From Candidatus Binatia bacterium (GTDB taxonomy: Bacteria > Desulfobacterota > Binatia > HRBIN30), in contig CALAMI010000007.1 in NCBI GenBank assembly GCA_937925685.1, forward strand, positions 1 through 64,000: a DNA stretch of 64,000 nucleotides, written 5' to 3'. A program made the position numbers and the translations under genes. Of the stretch, positions 57,264 through 64,000 are shown in pieces. Each line of letters starts with the position of its first letter. Position 1 is the stretch's first letter. The notes under the pieces were generated by a model, which made no database searches, had not been told where the DNA came from, and saw only the letters and a list, made by a program, of their open reading frames with translations.

Positions 57264-58384
57264 GCCATCAACTCCCAAGCCAACGCGGCCGCCCGGCCTG
57301 CCGCTCCAGGCGCACCGAGCCGCTGGCGTAATTCGCTCCACGCTTGGGCAAAGCGCTCCCGTGCGGACCATGCCTCTTCGATAGCCGGAACGAGGGTGCT
57401 CGGCTGCACGTCCCCTTGTAAAAATTCCGCCGCGACACGGCGGCCGAGGATCAAGTTCGGCATGCCAATATGATCGACGCGGACGAGCATACGGCCTAAA
57501 GCATACGTCAATCGAGATACCCGATAAACGATCACCATCGGCTTGCCCAGCAATGCGGTTTCTAACGTTGCCGTGCCCGAGGCAACCAGTGCCACGTCCG
57601 CCGCGTGGACGAGGTTGTAGGTGTCACCCTGGACCACAGGGATGCCGTCGAGCACCTCTTCCCTCACGGCTTCTGCCAAATCCGATCGATCCAGGGTTGG
57701 CGCCAAGGCCAAAGCACTTTGCCAGCCTCGGCCCGCCAACACCCGCGCGGTCGCCACGGCCGAGTCGAGCAACATGCGCAACTCCTTTGGGCGACTGCCG
57801 GGTAGCAGCACGAGCAAAGGGCGGTCCACATCCAGGCCGTAACGCTGACGGGTTTCGCTTGCGGCACGCGTTGGCTGCACGAGGTCGATTAACGGATGGC
57901 CGACAAAAAAGGCGAACTGACTGCTGCCATCGTTGTACAGCTCTTCTTCGAAGGGGAAAACCACAGCTAACCGGTCAATCACCCGGCGCATCAACCGCAC
58001 CCGGCCACGACGCCAAGCCCACACCTGGGGGCTGATGTAGTAAAAGACTTTGAGCCCGAGCTGCTTCGCGTAACCGGCCAGACGCAAGTTGAACTCCGGA
58101 TAGTCGATCAAAATCACCAAATGAGGACGCCGCTCACGCAAGGCCTGACGCGTTCGGCGATAAGCCCGCCACACCCGTTTCCAACTGCCCAAGGTTTCCG
58201 TGACACCCATCGTCGCCACGTCGCGCGTCGGCACCAACACCTCGAGCCCTTGAGCGACGAGATGCTCGCCGCCAATGCCAAATGCCCGTAACGCCGGGTC
58301 CCGCTGCCGCAACGCCCGCAGCAAAGTGGCACCGTGCAAGTCGCCCGATGCCTCACCGGCGACGATCATGACCGTGCGGTTCAT
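57260..58384 (-). CDS. lpxB: Lipid-A-disaccharide synthase
   Basis: The 374-residue GT19 enzyme joins lipid X with UDP-diacylglucosamine. Signatures are VAGEASGDLHGATLLRAL, GIGGEHLVAQGLE, ILIDYPEFNLRLA, YISPQVWAWR and LPGSRPKELRM. Its start overlaps the gfo/idh stop by four bases. Confidence 0.96.
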   Translation of the reverse strand: MNRTVMIVAGEASGDLHGATLLRALRQRDPALRAFGIGGEHLVAQGLEVLVPTRDVATMGVTETLGSWKRVWRAYRRTRQALRERRPHLVILIDYPEFNLRLAGYAKQLGLKVFYYISPQVWAWRRGRVRLMRRVIDRLAVVFPFEEELYNDGSSQFAFFVGHPLIDLVQPTRAASETRQRYGLDVDRPLLVLLPGSRPKELRMLLDSAVATARVLAGRGWQSALALAPTLDRSDLAEAVREEVLDGIPVVQGDTYNLVHAADVALVASGTATLETALLGKPMVIVYRVSRLTYALGRMLVRVDHIGMPNLILGRRVAAEFLQGDVQPSTLVPAIEEAWSARERFAQAWSELRQRLGAPGAAGRAAALAWELMA

Positions 58385-59313
58385 GCCGTCAGCATCCCTT
58401 GGCAAATTTGTTCGGCAACTTCGAGTGCACGCAGAGCCGTCGCACCGTCAACCAACGGCCGGGCACGGTTCCGCACGCAGTTCAAGAAGTGGTCGATTTC
58501 CGCGTACAAGGGATCACCGTCGCCCAAATCCACTTCTTCGACCTCGATGCGCGGAGCGCCCTTTTCCACCACCCGGCGCACGAGACGAATGTGACGCTCG
58601 CCGTAATCCAAAGAAACGTAGGTGTCCGCCTGGAACAAACGAAGCTTGCGTTCGCGTTTCAACGCCACCCGGCTGGCAGTGAGATTGGCAATGCAGCCGT
58701 TGGCAAACCGCAGCCGCGCGTTTGCCAGGTCGATGTAAGGCGTCAACACCGCCACTCCCACCGCTTCCACGTGGGCGACCTCGCTGGGCACTAAGCTCAA
58801 CAGCACGTCAAGATCATGGATCATCAGGTCCAAGACAACATCGACATCGGTCCCCCGATCTACGAACGGAGCCAACCGCTGGCATTCCACAAAACGTGGC
58901 TCGGTGAGAATCGCGCGCACCGCCTGCAACGCAGGGTTAAACCGCTCCAAGTGACCAACCTGCAAAATCCGGCCATTCCGAGCGGCAAGATCCACGAGCC
59001 TTCGACCCTCTTCGGCGGTCGCCGTCAAGGGTTTTTCCACCAAAACATCGATCCCAGCCGCGAGGAGATCTTTCGCGATCGCGTAATGGAGCGGTGTCGG
59101 CACGGCCAAACTTGCGCAGTCGATTTCCTCGAGCACTTCCCGGTAGTCGGCCACAGCGCGACAACGAGCTTCCGCGGCAACCGCCGAGGCACGCTCGTGA
59201 TCGACGTCGGCCACCGCCACCAGTTCCACTTCCGGCATGCTCGCGTACTTAAGGGCGTGAAACCGGCCGAGATATCCGCCACCGATCACTGCCGCGCGAA
59301 TTCGCTGACTCAC
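58381..59313 (-). CDS. Gfo/Idh/MocA-family NAD(P)-dependent oxidoreductase (GnnA-like context)
   Basis: The 310-residue protein has a Rossmann domain (VIGGGYLGRFHALKYA), EKPL (conserved catalytic Lys), GHLERFNPAL and the Asp-His pair in DLMIHDLDVLLS. It is locked into the lpx cluster by four-base overlaps on both sides. GnnA, which oxidises UDP-GlcNAc at C3 for diamino lipid A, belongs to this family, so that role is possible; no gnnB aminotransferase is in view. The start is GTG 59313. Confidence 0.87.
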   Translation of the reverse strand: MSQRIRAAVIGGGYLGRFHALKYASMPEVELVAVADVDHERASAVAAEARCRAVADYREVLEEIDCASLAVPTPLHYAIAKDLLAAGIDVLVEKPLTATAEEGRRLVDLAARNGRILQVGHLERFNPALQAVRAILTEPRFVECQRLAPFVDRGTDVDVVLDLMIHDLDVLLSLVPSEVAHVEAVGVAVLTPYIDLANARLRFANGCIANLTASRVALKRERKLRLFQADTYVSLDYGERHIRLVRRVVEKGAPRIEVEEVDLGDGDPLYAEIDHFLNCVRNRARPLVDGATALRALEVAEQICQGMLTA

Positions 59314-60107
59314 GGAACCACTCCCACTACGGCTATACCCGCTGCGTTCGCGGCAGCGAGGACGCTTTGCTTTTCCAACATCAGGGTTGTTCCCGCTTCC
59401 AGGGCTAATGCGGCAATGCCGACACTAGCGCACACTTCGATGGTTCGCGGGCCCACGGCAGGCACGTCGAACCGCAAGTCTTGCTGGGGCTTGCAGACCT
59501 TGACCACCACGGCCCCAGGACGGCCCGCGCGGGCGATAGTGGCATCTGTCCCTTCGATCGCCTCGACCCCGAGAACGATGCGCTTTTGCACCACCACCGT
59601 TTGGCCGATGTCCCACTCGCCAATCGCCTTGGCCACGCGCAAACCCAAGCGAATGTCGCCCCATTGTTCTTCCGTGGGGCGGGCGTCCGTGAGTTCCCCC
59701 ACTGGGGTCAGCAACGAATCGAGGAATAGGGTCGACGGTAGGACACGGACTCCATCGCCCTCCAACTCTTCGGCCAAGCCCCGCAATACGGCGTCGTCGC
59801 CCAAGTGGGACAAACGCGAGAGAAATGCCAAGCCGCGTTCGTCTGGAACGAAATGCTCGAGTAACCCTTCTTTGTGAATCCCGCCTACGAACACTGCTTG
59901 GTCGACCCCGGCAGAACGAAAGACCTCGATGATACGACCAAGCTCTCCCACTCGAACCCAGGTGAGCTGATCGACTTCCGCCTCGAGCCCGGGGTCAGTC
60001 TCGCCCCGATGAGCAACGGCGACGAGGTGATACCCCAAAGCCCGGGCAGCGCGCGCAAAAATCAGGGGGAACCGACCGTTCCCGGCAATAAGGCCGATCC
60101 GTTGCAT
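59310..60107 (-). CDS. lpxI: UDP-2,3-diacylglucosamine pyrophosphatase LpxI
   Basis: The 265-residue protein (formerly DUF1009) replaces LpxH in some lineages and yields lipid X plus UMP. Signatures are GLIAGNGRFPLIFA, VFVGGIHKEGLL, LGDDAVLRGLAEE and AGRPGAVVVKVCKPQQDLRFDVPA. There is no Shine-Dalgarno before ATG 60107 (the bases are C-rich), though the start matches the family. Confidence 0.94.
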   Translation of the reverse strand: MQRIGLIAGNGRFPLIFARAARALGYHLVAVAHRGETDPGLEAEVDQLTWVRVGELGRIIEVFRSAGVDQAVFVGGIHKEGLLEHFVPDERGLAFLSRLSHLGDDAVLRGLAEELEGDGVRVLPSTLFLDSLLTPVGELTDARPTEEQWGDIRLGLRVAKAIGEWDIGQTVVVQKRIVLGVEAIEGTDATIARAGRPGAVVVKVCKPQQDLRFDVPAVGPRTIEVCASVGIAALALEAGTTLMLEKQSVLAAANAAGIAVVGVVP

Positions 60108-60377
60108 GGCCAGGGGGGAAAACTAACTCGTTTGCTGCCGGTTTGCACGTCTCGGATGTCACAAGAAGCCGCCGAATCAATCCTGCGATAGCAACCCGGC
60201 GCATTTCTTCCTCACGGGAAAATCACTTCTTCCGCTAGTGCTGTAGCTCTGGCGGCTGCCCAGGGGAGCACTCACGGCGTCACGCAGGCTAGGACTGTGT
60301 CGCGACCCAGCTAGCACCCCATCCTACGAGGGCGATGCACTACCGCGAGCCAGCGCACGCAGTGAAAGCCCTTCCGT

Positions 60378-61160
60378 TTAGCGGCAAACCCCGCGCGGCG
60401 AGGTCTCGACAAAGCGCACGAGCCGCTCGACCTCGGGCACGTTAGCAATCTCTGCCCGTACCCGAGCCGCCGCTTCAGCGACGGTAAGCCCCGAGCGAAA
60501 CAAAATCCGATAAGCGCGCTTGAGTTGGCGAACGAGCTCCGCGGGGAAGCCGCGGCGGTTCAGGCCAACAACGTTCAGTCCATGCAGGGTGGCACGGTTG
60601 CCCGTGGCATTGCAAAACGGGGGCACGTCCTGGGTGACCATCGAGCCGCCCCCCACAATGGCCGACTCGCCAACCCGCACGAACTGATGAATGCCGCTCA
60701 AGGCGCCAATCACCGCATAGTCCTCGACAATCACATGGCCGCCCAGTTGGCTACCGTTTGCCACAATGACTCGGTTTCCGATTTGGCAGTCGTGCGCAAT
60801 GTGCGTGTAATTCATCAGCAGATTATCGTCGCCGACTCGGGTCACCATCCCCCCGCCAGCGGTTCCCAAGTGCAACGTGGCAAATTCCCGGATCAAGTTA
60901 CGGTTGCCAATGTGCAGCTGACTGTCTTCCCCACGGTACTTCAAATCTTGGGGAATTTGTCCTACGGACGCGAAGGGGAAAATTTGGTTGTCCTCCCCAA
61001 TGGTCGTGTTTCCGGTCACCACCGCGTGAGCGCCCACTCGGGTGCGGGCACCAATGCGCACCCGGCAACCGATGAAGGCATAGGGGCCGACCTCGACTCC
61101 GAAGTCGAGTTCGGCCCCCTGCTCCACCACGGCCAAGGGGTGAATCTTGCTCTCGCTCAC
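60378..61160 (-). CDS. lpxA: UDP-N-acetylglucosamine acyltransferase
   Basis: The 260-residue trimeric hexapeptide-repeat enzyme adds the 3-acyl chain to UDP-GlcNAc. Left-handed beta-helix repeats run through about residue 190; the catalytic His lies in NYTHIAHDCQIG. The GTG start (61160) overlaps the fabZ stop. An upstream extension inside fabZ is rejected. The His-flanking residues differ slightly from E. coli (YTH versus NAH), of interest for sugar selectivity. Confidence 0.95.
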   Translation of the reverse strand: MSESKIHPLAVVEQGAELDFGVEVGPYAFIGCRVRIGARTRVGAHAVVTGNTTIGEDNQIFPFASVGQIPQDLKYRGEDSQLHIGNRNLIREFATLHLGTAGGGMVTRVGDDNLLMNYTHIAHDCQIGNRVIVANGSQLGGHVIVEDYAVIGALSGIHQFVRVGESAIVGGGSMVTQDVPPFCNATGNRATLHGLNVVGLNRRGFPAELVRQLKRAYRILFRSGLTVAEAAARVRAEIANVPEVERLVRFVETSPRGVCR

Positions 61161-61609
61161 AACCGCACCTGATCGGTCTCGCTGAGCAGAAGCTCGGCTT
61201 CTACCACGACAACCCCCTCGACTTTCGCCACTGCTTGAAATTTCCACAGCGGCGAACGCCGGCGCACCACTCGAACCTCTAACAGCAGTCGATCTCCTGG
61301 AAACACCGGCCGGCGGAATCGAGCGCCATCGATGCCGCTCAACACCACCACCTTGTCATTTTGTTCTGCCCTGAGCGTACGATGTGCCAACAATGCTGCT
61401 GCTTGGGCTAACGCTTCGCAAACTAGGACCCCTGGCATCACCGGCTGGCCCGGGAAATGACCAGGGAAAAAGGGTTCGTTCAAAGAAACGTTTTTCCACG
61501 CCACCACCCGTTGGCCATCCACCAATTCGACCACACGATCGACGAAACAAAATGGGTACCGGTGAGGAAGCAACTCCGCGATTTCGTAAAATTTTAGCGG
61601 CGAACTCAT
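61157..61609 (-). CDS. fabZ: 3-hydroxyacyl-ACP dehydratase FabZ
   Basis: The 150-residue hot-dog enzyme has LPHRYPFCFVDRV and NEPFFPGHFPGQPVMPGVLVCEALAQ, with the catalytic His and Glu. It competes with LpxA for 3-hydroxyacyl-ACP, which explains their coupling. It follows skp by 24 bases; lpxD, usually between them, is absent. Confidence 0.96.
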   Translation of the reverse strand: MSSPLKFYEIAELLPHRYPFCFVDRVVELVDGQRVVAWKNVSLNEPFFPGHFPGQPVMPGVLVCEALAQAAALLAHRTLRAEQNDKVVVLSGIDGARFRRPVFPGDRLLLEVRVVRRRSPLWKFQAVAKVEGVVVVEAELLLSETDQVRL

Positions 61610-61633
61610 GATCCCTTGGTCACCCAGCGCGAC

Positions 61634-62149
61634 CTAACGCTTCTTGCGGTTGTATTCCTCCAAGATCGCATCCGTCAAATCCGCCGCCTTCGCTCCGTAC
61701 AGCACTGCCGTCGACCCAGCCTCGAAAATCATCGTGTAGCCTTCCCGCTCTCCAAACTCCTGAATCACCTCTTGTAGCTCTTTCAAAATGGCTCCGGTAA
61801 GCTCGCTATCCTTGCGCTGGAGGTCTGCCTGCGAATCCTTGTAGTCGCGCTCGAAGTCGCGGAGCTTCTTGCGGTACTCTTCCTCCAGGTTCGCCCGTTC
61901 CTCTTCTTTCATCACCGCGCTTTTTTTTTCCAGCTGCTCTTTCAGGCTTTCGAGCTGATCCCGTTTGCGTTTCAACTGTGCTTGCAGTTTTTCCACCTCG
62001 GCTTTGAATTCGTCCTTTGCTTTTTTCCCCCGATTCGACTCGTTCAGAGCCCGCTGCAGGTCGACGTAGCCGATTTTCACCTCGGAAGCCCACAGCGGTA
62101 GGGCAACCAGCAAAAGTCCCAGGGGCAAATATGGACGCATCGCTTTCAT
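61634..62149 (-). CDS. skp: Periplasmic chaperone Skp/OmpH
   Basis: The 171-residue protein starts at ATG 62149 with AAGGAG at good spacing. A signal peptide (ending PLWASEV) leads to KIGYVDLQRALNES and long charged coiled-coil arms (about 40-125). It holds unfolded barrel proteins for BamA, encoded just upstream. Confidence 0.93.
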   Translation of the reverse strand: MKAMRPYLPLGLLLVALPLWASEVKIGYVDLQRALNESNRGKKAKDEFKAEVEKLQAQLKRKRDQLESLKEQLEKKSAVMKEEERANLEEEYRKKLRDFERDYKDSQADLQRKDSELTGAILKELQEVIQEFGEREGYTMIFEAGSTAVLYGAKAADLTDAILEEYNRKKR

Positions 62150-62217
62150 CGCTGACTCCTTCGGATGGGATCTGGGGCTAGCGTGTATCGAGAAAATCTG
62201 CTGGCGGCGCAAGCCGA

Positions 62218-64000
62218 TCACAGAGGGGCACCAAAGGAAAACATGACGGTTTGCCGATCGTCCCCCACGCGCGGATTCAGGGGAAAACCAACTTCGATGC
62301 GCAGTGGTCCAATGGGAGAAAGCCAACGAAGTCCGGCACCGCTGGCCAAGCGCATCTCCCCCAGGTCGATACCCCGGGTCGCCAGGAAGGCGTTGCCCGC
62401 ATCAAAGAAAATGACTCCTTTGAGGCCGATCGACTCGACGAGAGGAAAAATGAGGTCATTGTTGAAAATGAGCTGCTGGCTACCGCCAATCGACGTGCGC
62501 CCCAGATTGTTCCCGAACGGATCCAGCAACGGTACGCGCTGCCCCAGGGATAAGATACGAAAGCCACGCACCGAGTTGATGCCGCCAGGGAAGTACCGTT
62601 CGAACAGCGGCAACTCGATGCGCTCTCCCCATCCTCGCCCGTACCCGATTTGGGCGCCCAGCGAGTACACGAAGGTGCCCCAATTTTCGCTACGATAAAA
62701 CGGGTAGTAAAAACGGGTGCGAGCCTCGAACCGAAAGAACTTGCTTTGCCCGCCGAGCCCGGCAAACTCCAACGACAAATCTTGCATCGAGCCATCCGTT
62801 GGATCGAAGGGGTGATTGCGGGTGTCGCGAAACAGCCGTGGAGTCAGGCTGCTGGTGAGGCTGCTTCCTTGTTCCGCTGCGATTTGCGCCGGGGCGACAA
62901 CAGAGACATCGCTGATCTCGGCGTTCTCGAGGCGATATTCGAGCCCGAGGCGGGTATCCTCGAGCGAGTAGCCCCCGAGCCGATCCCAACCCAGAGCAGG
63001 GAGGGGGTAAAGAAGCCGTACTGCAGCGCCAGTTCCACCGCGGGTGAACTGATTGAAAATCAACTCCCAGTTAAAGGCTGTGAAGCCGAGCGTGAGTTCC
63101 GTGTCCCAAAAATAGGGTTCGGAGACATCGAAACTGATGTTTCGGCGGATGGAACCGAAGTCGGCATTGAGAACGAGCCGCTGTCCGCGGCCCAAGAAGT
63201 TGAGTTCCGACAAGCGCACGTTGAACAAGTAAGTTTCTCCGCTGGAAATTCCCGCTCCCGCAGAAAAGGCGCCGGTGGAGCCCTCTTTGACATCCACGAG
63301 CAGATCGAGCCGATCCTCGCGCGCTGCTTTTCGGGTGGTCATGTTGATATCCTCGAAAAACCCGAGGCGGCGCAGCCGCTCTTGGCTGCGTTTGAGTTTG
63401 GTGCCGGAAAAGCGCTCCTGTTCGCTCAGTCGCAGTTCGCGGCGAATGACTTTGTCGCGCGTCTTAGTGTTGCCGCTGATCAGAATGCGGTCGATGTACA
63501 CTTCGGGGCCTTTGCTCACCCTGTAGGTAACATCGACCGTGCGGGCGCTGGGATCGACGTCCGTGTCTGGGCTGACGTTGACGAAGGCGTAACCAGCGTC
63601 ACCGTAAAAATCCGTGAGCATGGAGATATCTTCCCTGAGCCTGCTGGTGCGAAATCGTTCGCCCGGTTTGAGCTTCAGACGCTCTCTGGCCGGAGCCATG
63701 TCGGGCAACAAGTCGCCAGCAATGTCGACACGTCCGACATTGTACGGTTGGCCCTCGTCGATGCGGATGGTCAGGTGCAACCCATCTCGCTGTCGCTCCA
63801 CTTTCGGCTCATCGATTTTCACATCGATATAGCCGTGGTCGTAGTAAAAGGCGGTGAGTCTCTCCAAGTCGGTCTTGAGCACCTCGCTATCGAGATTGCC
63901 AGCACCGGTGAGGAACGACAGCAACCACTTTTCCTGTGTTTGCATGTTTTTCAGCAGTTGCTTTTTCGAGAAAGCCCGGGCGCCCTCGAAGCGAATGTCA
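62218..64000 (-). CDS. bamA: Outer-membrane protein assembly factor BamA (N-terminus beyond the right edge)
   Basis: The frame stays open to the window end, so at least 594 residues of the C-terminal part are present. POTRA domains are visible (GYIDVKIDEPKVE, YAFVNVSPDTDVD, ISGNTKTRDKVIRRELR) followed by the 16-strand barrel with YFPGGINSVRGFR (the conserved VRGF lid motif) and GAGLRWLSPIGPLRIEVG. BamA inserts barrel proteins with Skp delivering clients. It ends 68 bases before skp. Confidence 0.96.
   Translation of the reverse strand, partial: DIRFEGARAFSKKQLLKNMQTQEKWLLSFLTGAGNLDSEVLKTDLERLTAFYYDHGYIDVKIDEPKVERQRDGLHLTIRIDEGQPYNVGRVDIAGDLLPDMAPARERLKLKPGERFRTSRLREDISMLTDFYGDAGYAFVNVSPDTDVDPSARTVDVTYRVSKGPEVYIDRILISGNTKTRDKVIRRELRLSEQERFSGTKLKRSQERLRRLGFFEDINMTTRKAAREDRLDLLVDVKEGSTGAFSAGAGISSGETYLFNVRLSELNFLGRGQRLVLNADFGSIRRNISFDVSEPYFWDTELTLGFTAFNWELIFNQFTRGGTGAAVRLLYPLPALGWDRLGGYSLEDTRLGLEYRLENAEISDVSVVAPAQIAAEQGSSLTSSLTPRLFRDTRNHPFDPTDGSMQDLSLEFAGLGGQSKFFRFEARTRFYYPFYRSENWGTFVYSLGAQIGYGRGWGERIELPLFERYFPGGINSVRGFRILSLGQRVPLLDPFGNNLGRTSIGGSQQLIFNNDLIFPLVESIGLKGVIFFDAGNAFLATRGIDLGEMRLASGAGLRWLSPIGPLRIEVGFPLNPRVGDDRQTVMFSFGAPL

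Overview
This is a high-GC, gene-dense bacterial chromosome segment from a diderm, rod-shaped organism. It carries a complete inner type IV pilus assembly operon, the MreBCD-PBP2-RodA elongasome, BamA/Skp and most of a lipid A/Kdo pathway. The use of LpxI rather than LpxH, a Gfo/Idh dehydrogenase inside the lpx cluster, Thr-Pro-tethered surface lipoproteins and scattered acyl-CoA/MaoC/SDR genes suggest an uncultured deltaproteobacterial-grade lineage such as Candidatus Binatota or another Desulfobacterota-like group. That placement is inference. I found no rRNA, tRNA or CRISPR array.

Layout. 1-5.0 kb: a giant Ig-like-repeat lipoprotein that runs off the left edge, and a smaller Cys-rich lipoprotein, both minus strand. 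5.0-11.7 kb: pilM-N-O-P-Q-aroK-aroB, one minus-strand operon with four-base start/stop overlaps. 12.4-17.5 kb: rlmE, a small secreted protein, a PgeF-type protein, an MmgE/PrpD protein, a low-molecular-weight phosphatase and an SDR. 17.5-21.1 kb: a gene-poor island with a decayed IS3-type element, a 55-residue Cys-rich protein and a 49-residue membrane protein. 21.1-27.6 kb: a thrombospondin-type-3-repeat protein, ssb, and a porin-glnK-amt operon behind a sigma-54-like promoter, then MaoC and LOG-family genes. 28.5-30.7 kb (plus strand): an acyl-CoA dehydrogenase and a TerB/J-like protein.

30.8-38.4 kb: mreB-mreC-mreD-mrdA-rodA (minus), a divergent membrane-anchored coiled-coil protein and an L,D-transpeptidase. 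38.5-43.8 kb (plus): an APH/AAA kinase fusion, a YbaK-type deacylase and clpB. 43.8-49.7 kb (minus): ceramidase-like lipoprotein-purM-rnhA-uspA-ftsH. 49.8 kb: a DCC-family protein. 50.3-64 kb (minus): bamA (cut by the right edge)-skp-fabZ-lpxA-lpxI-gfo/idh-lpxB-msbA-acyltransferase-waaA-lpxK-trm112-like-Kdo kinase-GT9, an envelope assembly line lacking lpxD at its usual position.

The genes fall into three cooperating themes: building the outer membrane (bamA to GT9), shaping the wall (mre genes, PBP2, RodA, L,D-transpeptidase) and decorating the surface (type IV pilus machinery and tethered lipoproteins). The most interesting observations are the nitrogen-type regulatory signature in front of a porin-glnK-amt operon, the giant edge-truncated lipoprotein, the missing lpxD with a GnnA-like dehydrogenase in the lpx cluster, and the uncharacterised coiled-coil protein divergent from mreB.
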